5,117 bases of DNA from Desulfobacula sp. (GTDB lineage Bacteria; Desulfobacterota; Desulfobacteria; Desulfobacterales; Desulfobacteraceae), in the NCBI GenBank assembly GCA_023139225.1, contig JAGLNZ010000183.1, positions 1 through 5,117 on the forward strand, in the 5' to 3' direction. The notes below the pieces were generated by a model. It did no database searches. It saw nothing but the letters and a program-made list of their open reading frames with translations, and was not told where the DNA came from. The translations under genes were made by a program, and so were the position numbers. Shown in pieces: positions 1-5,117 of the stretch (positions are counted from its first letter, which is position 1; each line of letters opens with the position of its first letter).

Positions 1-1262
1 GAACCAAAACGACGCAGGTCAAGGTACCAGGAGTATGTCTCAGGGTCTATCCCAGCTTGAATGATTCGTTGCCTCAGGACGTCAAAACGCTCTTCACGTT
101 GACTGCCGCCAATAATCTCGCCGATCCCGGGTAACAGGATATCTATGGCCGCGACGGTTTTGTTGTCATCATTTACACGCATATAAAACGGTTTTATTGT
201 TTTGGGGTAGTCCCTGATTATCACCGGTCTCTTGAAGACTTCTTCTGCTAGAAATCGTTCATGCTCAGCCTGAAGGTCCACACCCCATTTAATAGGAAAT
301 TCAAAATCACGACCTGATTCTTGAAGTTCATCAATCGCCTCTGTGTAGGTGATCCGGGTGAAAGGGGTGTCCAATATACCGGTGAGTCTGGAAATAAGTT
401 TTTTATCAATAAAGCGGCCAAAGAGGTCAATGTCATCACTGCATTCATCCAAGGCCACACGTACAAGATACTGCAGCATCTCTTCAGCCAGGTTCATATC
501 TCCATTAAGATCGCAGAATGCCATTTCCGGTTCCAGCATCCAGAACTCTGCCACATGCCGGCTGGTATTGGAATTTTCCGCCCTGAAAGTCGGGCCAAAT
601 GTATAGACATCACCCAAAGCAAGGGCAAACATCTCAGCAGACAACTGGCCTGAAACCGTCAGGTTGGATTCCTGGCCAAAGAAATCGTGTTTAAAATCCA
701 TTTTGCCCTGTTTTTTTACCATCTCAGGATCAAGGCTGGTTACCCTGAACAATTCGCCTGCACCTTCGCAGTCAGCTCCTGTGATCAAGGGAGTGGTCAG
801 ATACCTGAATCCTTTTTCCTTGTAAAATTTATGAATGGCAAACATCATCTCTGATCTGATTCTAAAGGCAGCTCCATACTTGTTTGTCCGGGGTCTCAGA
901 TGGGCAATGGTTCTTAAAAATTCATCCGAGTGTCTCTTTTTTTGAAGGGGATAGGATTCCGGTGCAATATTAATAATTTCAATATCTGATGCCTGGATTT
1001 CCCATTTTTGCCCTTTGCCGGGAGATTCCACAAGCTGTCCTGTAATAATCACGGAAGTGCCCGTTGTAATCTTTTCTATATCCGGGTAATTTCCAAGATC
1101 ATTACTTGCAATAACCTGGATGCTTTTTAAGGCTGATCCGTCGTTGACCTCCATGAAACAAAATTCTTTTGAATCCCTTTTGGTTCTGACCCATCCCTTG
1201 ATAAGGACTTCTCCTAAGGTTTTTTCAAGTTTGAGCAACACATCGATTTTTGTTCTTTTCAT
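1..1262 (-). CDS. asnS: Asparaginyl-tRNA synthetase, C-terminus cut by window edge
   Basis: Cytoplasmic class IIb aminoacyl-tRNA synthetase that joins asparagine to tRNA-Asn using ATP. I translated the minus strand throughout: 420 uninterrupted codons from ATG at 1262-1260, open at base 1. An N-terminal OB-fold anticodon-binding domain occupies about residues 16-105 (GWVRTKRD at 23-30, then FMEVNDGS at 36-43). The class II catalytic domain follows: motif 1 proline at P158 (TTPLIT), the AsnRS-typical stretch ADCEGAGELF at 163-172, motif 2 as FRAE at 226-229, then RHVAEFWMLEPE, which separates AsnRS from AspRS, and GGSQREER at 385-392. Bacterial AsnRS is usually about 465 residues, so some 45 are missing, including motif 3 (the GxGxGxER arginine). 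The start is supported by a good AGGA ribosome binding site 7 nt upstream and by the next Met being M37, inside the OB fold. It diverges from the radical SAM gene. The identification is firm. Confidence 0.97.
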   Translation of the reverse strand, partial: MKRTKIDVLLKLEKTLGEVLIKGWVRTKRDSKEFCFMEVNDGSALKSIQVIASNDLGNYPDIEKITTGTSVIITGQLVESPGKGQKWEIQASDIEIINIAPESYPLQKKRHSDEFLRTIAHLRPRTNKYGAAFRIRSEMMFAIHKFYKEKGFRYLTTPLITGADCEGAGELFRVTSLDPEMVKKQGKMDFKHDFFGQESNLTVSGQLSAEMFALALGDVYTFGPTFRAENSNTSRHVAEFWMLEPEMAFCDLNGDMNLAEEMLQYLVRVALDECSDDIDLFGRFIDKKLISRLTGILDTPFTRITYTEAIDELQESGRDFEFPIKWGVDLQAEHERFLAEEVFKRPVIIRDYPKTIKPFYMRVNDDNKTVAAIDILLPGIGEIIGGSQREERFDVLRQRIIQAGIDPETYSWYLDLRRFG

Positions 1263-1346
1263 TGCTTTATCCTGCAAAAAATAATATATTAAAAAATTTG
1301 ATTACACCTAAATATTTAAAGAGCATATTTTATAAATTTCACTATC
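1263..1346. promoter_or_regulatory. Divergent intergenic control region, asnS / radical SAM gene
   Basis: This 84-bp region lies between two start codons that point away from each other, so it must contain the 5' control sequences of both units, unless these extend into the coding regions. About 80% of the bases are A or T. It contains short A/T palindromes (AATATATT at 1283-1290, AAATATTT at 1310-1317, TTTATAAA at 1329-1336), which are expected by chance at this composition and are not proposed as operators. There is no room for a long leader, T-box or attenuator, and no G/C-rich hairpin is visible. Confidence 0.75.
1270..1273 (-). promoter_or_regulatory. Ribosome binding site of asnS
   Basis: On the minus strand AGGA lies 7 nt before the ATG at 1262. 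This is normal Shine-Dalgarno spacing and fixes the asnS start. Confidence 0.8.
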
Positions 1347-1358
1347 ATGCATAAACAA
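1329..1358 (-). promoter_or_regulatory. Candidate sigma70-type promoter for asnS
   Basis: Read on the minus strand, TTGTTT (1358-1353) and TATAAA (1334-1329) are separated by 18 nt. This fits a weak -35 (3 of 6 consensus bases) and a good -10 (5 of 6). Transcription would begin near 1322 and give a leader of about 60 nt before the asnS ATG. The -35 would lie inside the first codons of the divergent gene. Hexamers of this quality are common in A/T-rich DNA, so this is only a candidate. A second possible -10, TATATT at 1288-1283, has no convincing -35. Confidence 0.3.
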
Positions 1359-3878
1359 AATTATCAAGATATCCTTGCACTGATCCAGACACCGACACGA
1401 TACGTGGGCAATGAGATCAATGCCATTAAAAAAAATTTAGAACAAATGGAATTAACATTTGCCCTGGTATTTCCGGACCTGTATGAAATCGGAACCTCTC
1501 ATTTCGGGCTTCAGATTCTATATTCCATTTTAAACAGCCATAAAAATGTTGCGGCAGAGCGTTTTTTTTCACCCGCCCCGGATATGGAAGCATATCTGCT
1601 GGAAAAAAAAATTCCCTGCCTTTCCATGGAGTCCCAAAAAGAGCTGAAAAGCTTTGATATCATAGGGATCAGTCTCCTTTACGAGCTGAACTTCACCAAT
1701 ATCCTGACCCTGTTGAGCCTGTCCCAAATTCCTTTTTATTCTCAAGAAAGGGATGATGTGTTTCCTCTTATTATTGGCGGCGGACCCTGTGCCTTTAACC
1801 CGGAACCCCTGGCTGATTTTTTTGATGCCTTTGTTATCGGGGATGGTGAAGAGGTGGTTGTTCAAATTTCAAATCAGGTCATTGAATTTAAAAAACACGG
1901 AGACGGTAAAAAAAAGACCCTGCTCAAACTTTTGTCAAAGATAGACGGAGTTTACGTGCCCTCATTTTTTGAACCGGCATATGATAGCCTTGGTATCCAG
2001 ACCGTTACCCCGATATATGAAGACTATAAAAAAGTTAAAAGGGCGTTTTTACCGAGTCTTACCATGGACTATTTTCCCACATCTCCGATTATTCCCTTTG
2101 CCAAGCCGGTTCACGACAGGCTGAGGCTGGAGATTGCCAGGGGGTGTTCAAGGGGGTGCAGGTTCTGCCAGGCCGGTATGATATACCGTCCGGTCAGGGA
2201 AAGGTCATTGGATGATCTGATTAAGATCACAAAAAAATCATTAAAAACAACCGGGTATTCCGATATTTCTCTTTTGTCTTTGAGTACAGGGGATTATTCA
2301 AATCTGCCCCAATTGATGGAGCGGCTTCTTGATCTGGGCCAGGGCCATTGCAATGCCATATCTCTTCCATCTATACGGGCGGAAAAATTAACCCCGGAAT
2401 TGATGAATATTATTAAGAAAGTCAGGAAAACCGGTTTTACCATTGCACCGGAAGCAGGATCCCAGCGCTTAAGAGATATGATCAACAAAAATCTTACAGA
2501 GCAAAGCATTACAGCAACGGTTGAAAATGCACTGAATCTGGGCTGGAAGAATATCAAACTATACTTTATGATGGGGCTTCCCTTTGAAACATCCAAAGAC
2601 ATAGAGGCCATCTGCAGTCTTTCAAAACGGATGGCATCAGCCTATGCCAAGGGGAAAAAGATGATTAACGTCAGTACGACCTGTTTTATTCCCAAGGCCC
2701 ACACGCCTTTTCAAAGGTGTGCCCAGATGACTTTGGATGAAACCAAAGAAAAACTGCAATATCTAAAGGATAATTTAAGACATCGAAGAGTGAAGCTCAA
2801 ATGGCAAAGCCCTGAAATGAGCCTGGTTGAAGGGGTTTGGGCAAGGGGTGACAGGAAATTGTCAACGCTTTTGGTTGCGGCTTTTGAAAATGGATGCCGC
2901 CTGGACGGGTGGACCGATAAGTTTGATTTTTCCTTATGGCAAAAAGCGTTTGAAAAAACAGGGATTGATCCCTTGTTTTATACGTCACGCCAACGCCATG
3001 ATGAAGAAGCGCTTCCCTGGGATATGATTGACTCAGGTGTGTCTCCTGAATTTTTAAAAAAGGAATTTCAAAAAGCCGAAGAAAGATCACTCACGCCTGA
3101 CTGCAGGGAAGATGACTGCACAGGTTGCGGCGTGTGTGATTTTAAAAAAATAAAGCCGGTACTCCACGATATCATTACAGATTTCCAAAAAACTGATCCA
3201 ATAAAAGATAACACCCTGAAAAAGTTGCCGGATGAGGCCTTTAAAAAATTTGAGATCTCATTTTCAAAGCTTGGGACAGCAAGATTTTTCGGTCATCTTG
3301 AACTTGCCACTATTGTTCAAAGAGCCGTGAAAAGGGCCGGGTTAACTGTTAAATATTCACAAGGGTTTAATCCTTCCATGCGGCTTTCTTTTGAAAATGC
3401 CCTGCCCGTTGGAATGGAGAGTGAACAAGAAACCCTTTTTATTTATCTTGAAAAGGATCTGGCATGCAAAACAATTGTTGAGTCAATAAACAACACGCTT
3501 CCCCAGGGCCTTCTTATCACAGGGTGCAAGCCTTTTAACAAACTTAAGAAAAGAAATGATCAACCCTCTTGTTATACCATCAGGTTTGCTGATGTTTGTC
3601 TTGAAAAAGAAAAAGTGGATCAGTTTTTGAATTTATCCGAGTTTATTGTTGAAGATTTAAGCAAAAAAGGGAAAATAAGGAAAACTGATTTGCGAAAAGT
3701 CATTGAAAAAATATCTTTTAGTGGTTTACAAACCATTGAAATGGTTTTAAAAAAATATAATGAAAGAACCATAAGGCCCACGGAAATACTGACAAAATAT
3801 TTTGAACTGGATAAAGAGGTCATAAATTGCGCAAGGATAAAAAAGATAACCATAAGGTCACACGAAAAACAAGGATAA
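1347..3878 (+). CDS. B12-binding-like radical SAM protein fused to DUF2344 (TIGR03960-TIGR03936 type)
   Basis: An 843-residue cytoplasmic radical SAM enzyme whose reaction is, as far as I know, not established. Residues about 35-200 form a B12-binding-like Rossmann domain (PDLYEIG at 43-49, GGGP at 144-147, GDGEE at 165-169). The radical SAM core spans about 255-480, with the [4Fe-4S] motif C267-x3-C271-x2-C274, then APEAGSQRLRD at 367-377 and FMMGLPFE at 407-414. A family-specific segment at 480-585 includes GDRKLSTLL (501-509) and LPWDMIDSGV (556-565). A second cysteine cluster, C586-x4-C591-x2-C594-x2-C597, precedes the DUF2344 domain at about 634-820 (FSKLGTARFFGHLEL, YSQGFNPSMRLSF). The two halves are often separate neighbouring genes; here they form one continuous frame. 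No signal peptide or membrane segment is seen. ATG at 1347 is chosen because the conserved N-terminus begins within ten residues of it and the next Met is M34, though no Shine-Dalgarno precedes it. Older automatic labels such as 'Fe-S oxidoreductase' or 'Mg-protoporphyrin cyclase' rest only on distant similarity. Confidence 0.93.
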   Translation: MHKQNYQDILALIQTPTRYVGNEINAIKKNLEQMELTFALVFPDLYEIGTSHFGLQILYSILNSHKNVAAERFFSPAPDMEAYLLEKKIPCLSMESQKELKSFDIIGISLLYELNFTNILTLLSLSQIPFYSQERDDVFPLIIGGGPCAFNPEPLADFFDAFVIGDGEEVVVQISNQVIEFKKHGDGKKKTLLKLLSKIDGVYVPSFFEPAYDSLGIQTVTPIYEDYKKVKRAFLPSLTMDYFPTSPIIPFAKPVHDRLRLEIARGCSRGCRFCQAGMIYRPVRERSLDDLIKITKKSLKTTGYSDISLLSLSTGDYSNLPQLMERLLDLGQGHCNAISLPSIRAEKLTPELMNIIKKVRKTGFTIAPEAGSQRLRDMINKNLTEQSITATVENALNLGWKNIKLYFMMGLPFETSKDIEAICSLSKRMASAYAKGKKMINVSTTCFIPKAHTPFQRCAQMTLDETKEKLQYLKDNLRHRRVKLKWQSPEMSLVEGVWARGDRKLSTLLVAAFENGCRLDGWTDKFDFSLWQKAFEKTGIDPLFYTSRQRHDEEALPWDMIDSGVSPEFLKKEFQKAEERSLTPDCREDDCTGCGVCDFKKIKPVLHDIITDFQKTDPIKDNTLKKLPDEAFKKFEISFSKLGTARFFGHLELATIVQRAVKRAGLTVKYSQGFNPSMRLSFENALPVGMESEQETLFIYLEKDLACKTIVESINNTLPQGLLITGCKPFNKLKKRNDQPSCYTIRFADVCLEKEKVDQFLNLSEFIVEDLSKKGKIRKTDLRKVIEKISFSGLQTIEMVLKKYNERTIRPTEILTKYFELDKEVINCARIKKITIRSHEKQG
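3871..3875 (+). promoter_or_regulatory. Ribosome binding site of rng, inside the upstream gene
   Basis: AAGGA lies 7 nt before the rng ATG at 3883. It overlaps the last two sense codons of the radical SAM gene, and that gene's TAA stop begins at the next base. Ribosomes finishing the first gene would therefore expose or occupy the second gene's initiation site, which favours translational coupling. Confidence 0.8.
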
Positions 3879-3882
3879 ACCC

Positions 3883-5117
3883 ATGTTAAAAGAGCTTGTT
3901 GTGAATGCCGCCCCCCATGAAACAAGGGTAGCGCTTCTTGAAAACGGCACCATTGTAGAAGTTTTCATTGAAAGGGAAGATGACACATCCATTGCCGGAA
4001 ATATTTATAAAGGACGGGTGCAGCGGGTCCTTCCGGGGATGCAGGCCGCATTTGTGGATATCGGGTTTGATCAGGCCGCATTTATTTATGTGGATGATGT
4101 TCTGGATACAGCCAGCCATAAGATGTATCAGAAATTTGAGCAGGACAATGATATGGAAGCTGATATTGAATCCGATGATGAAGATATTGAAACAACAGAC
4201 ATGGGGGAAAATCATGCGTCCTGGAAAGCCTCTTTAAACCAGGACTGCAGTATTGAAGATTTATTGACAGAGGGCCAGGAGATCATGGTCCAGGTAGCAA
4301 AATCATCCATTGGCACCAAAGGCCCCAGGGTCACCACCCATATCTCCCTGGCAGGCCGGTACCTGGTATTAATGCCCACGGTTGATCACATCGGTATTTC
4401 AAAAAGAATTGAAAATGACATAGAAAGAACACGATTAAAAGACCTTTTATTATCTATCCGGAAAAATAAGTTTGGATATATATTCAGAACACAGGCCCAG
4501 GGGATTGATGAAGACACCATTAAAAAAGAACTCGATTTCTTAACCAAAACCTGGGACGCTATCCTGGCAAAGAGCAAAACAGTCTCTGCCACATCCCTTG
4601 TATATAAAGATCTTACCGTGACCTTCAGGGCTGTCAGGGATCTTCTGGCCAATGAAGCCGATAAGCTGATTATCGATTCAAAAGAAGAATATGATAATGT
4701 TCAAAATTTTTTAAAAAAGCTGATGCCGGATGTGAACTTATCTGTGGAGCTGTACCAGGGAAGGGAATCTATCTTTGATGCCTATAATATTGAAGGGGAT
4801 GTGGCAAGGGCATTAAAGAAAAAAGTATGGCTTAAATCCGGTGGATATATTGTCATTGATCAGACAGAAGCCCTGGTAGCCATTGATGTGAATACAGGCC
4901 GGTATGTGGGAAAGCATAATTTTGACGAGACTATTCTTAAAACCAATCTAGAGGCTGTCAAAGAGATTGCTTACCAGACACGGCTTCGAAATATCGGCGG
5001 TATCATTATCATTGATTTTATTGATATGAAAAGAGAGCAGCATAAGGACAAGGTCATGGCACATATGAATGAAGCCATGAAAAAGGACAAGAGCCAGACA
5101 AATGTGCTGCCGTTAAC
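3883..5117 (+). CDS. rng: Ribonuclease G/E family endoribonuclease, C-terminus cut by window edge
   Basis: Single-strand-specific, 5'-end-sensing endoribonuclease for rRNA maturation and mRNA decay. I translated 411 uninterrupted codons to the right edge. The N-terminus (ELVVNAAPHETRVALLENG) and the direct entry into an S1 domain (NIYKGRVQRVLPGMQAAFVD at 40-59) match RNase G closely. F57 and F67 align with RNase E residues linked to RNA binding. R202-T203 fits the 5'-phosphate sensor. The catalytic magnesium ligands are D335 (AIDVNTGR) and D378 (IIIDFIDM), 43 residues apart as in E. coli RNase E D303/D346. The zinc-link cysteines and small domain lie beyond the edge, so length and any RNase E-like tail cannot be judged. 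An acidic insert of about 30 residues interrupts the S1 region near 86-118. The gene starts 4 bp after the radical SAM stop and probably shares its promoter. RNase G is preferred over RNase E on the N-terminus, but the missing C-terminus leaves some doubt. Confidence 0.93.
   Translation, partial: MLKELVVNAAPHETRVALLENGTIVEVFIEREDDTSIAGNIYKGRVQRVLPGMQAAFVDIGFDQAAFIYVDDVLDTASHKMYQKFEQDNDMEADIESDDEDIETTDMGENHASWKASLNQDCSIEDLLTEGQEIMVQVAKSSIGTKGPRVTTHISLAGRYLVLMPTVDHIGISKRIENDIERTRLKDLLLSIRKNKFGYIFRTQAQGIDEDTIKKELDFLTKTWDAILAKSKTVSATSLVYKDLTVTFRAVRDLLANEADKLIIDSKEEYDNVQNFLKKLMPDVNLSVELYQGRESIFDAYNIEGDVARALKKKVWLKSGGYIVIDQTEALVAIDVNTGRYVGKHNFDETILKTNLEAVKEIAYQTRLRNIGGIIIIDFIDMKREQHKDKVMAHMNEAMKKDKSQTNVLPL

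Noticed and set aside
248..466. Minus-strand open frame of 72 codons inside asnS
   Set aside because: It is a different frame of the same strand as the intact asnS gene and shows no family resemblance.
321..653. Plus-strand open frames of 110 and 85 codons opposite asnS (321-653 and 349-606)
   Set aside because: They lie wholly antisense to a well-conserved synthetase, overlap each other in different frames, and show no recognisable motif.
1283..1336. A/T palindromes in the intergenic region as regulator binding sites
   Set aside because: The region is about 80% A+T, where 8-bp self-complementary words arise by chance; there is no repeated spacing or longer dyad.
1263..1346. T-box riboswitch or attenuator upstream of asnS
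   Set aside because: The 84-bp gap is too short for a T-box leader and has no terminator-like G/C stem or T-box consensus.
1753..3027. Short plus-strand frames at 1753-1944 and 2827-3027
   Set aside because: They are out of frame inside the intact radical SAM gene and have no homology I recognise.
3150..3260. Possible frameshifted join between two formerly separate genes at the radical SAM/DUF2344 linker
   Set aside because: The frame runs without a stop through the linker (residues about 600-634), and fused versions of these families are known, so this is a true fusion rather than a sequencing artefact.
1569..3925. Minus-strand open frames antisense to the radical SAM gene (1569-1865, 2294-2611, 2797-3090, 3620-3925)
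   Set aside because: Each is the complement of conserved sense codons, with no recognisable protein family; they are shadow frames.
3886..4652. Open frames inside or opposite rng (3886-4215 minus, 3968-4237 plus, 4386-4652 minus)
   Set aside because: The rng frame is continuous and strongly conserved over the same bases, so these are by-products of its codon use.

Overview
The window is a compact bacterial chromosomal segment with three genes and little non-coding DNA. It holds a 5'-terminal part of asparaginyl-tRNA synthetase (asnS, minus strand, running off the left edge), a complete 843-codon radical SAM fusion gene (plus strand), and the 5' part of an RNase E/G-family gene (rng, plus strand, running off the right edge). 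Base composition is moderately A/T-rich. The order radical SAM protein (TIGR03960 type), DUF2344 module (TIGR03936 type), then Rne/Rng is, from general knowledge, a layout often seen in Desulfobacterota (former Deltaproteobacteria). The sequence looks most like a Desulfobacterales-type sulfate reducer, but that assignment is an inference from gene order and style, not from a database match.

Layout: 1-1262 is asnS, with 420 complete codons read on the minus strand and no frameshift. 1263-1346 is an 84-bp intergenic region, about 80% A+T, between two divergent start codons; it must hold the 5' control regions of both transcription units. 1347-3878 is the radical SAM fusion protein: a B12-binding-like N-terminal domain, a radical SAM core with CxxxCxxC, a family-specific segment, a four-cysteine cluster, and a C-terminal DUF2344 domain. 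3883-5117 is rng, which starts 4 bp after the preceding stop with its ribosome binding site inside the last codons of the upstream gene, so the two are almost certainly co-transcribed and probably translationally coupled.

How the genes relate: asnS charges tRNA-Asn, and RNase G processes rRNA and decays mRNA. The radical SAM fusion has, to my knowledge, no established reaction; its position directly upstream of rng suggests, but does not show, a job in RNA or ribosome biology. It is the least understood item here. I saw no mobile element, CRISPR array, RNA gene, attachment site or phage-like gene. Apart from the radical SAM fusion, the segment is ordinary housekeeping DNA.
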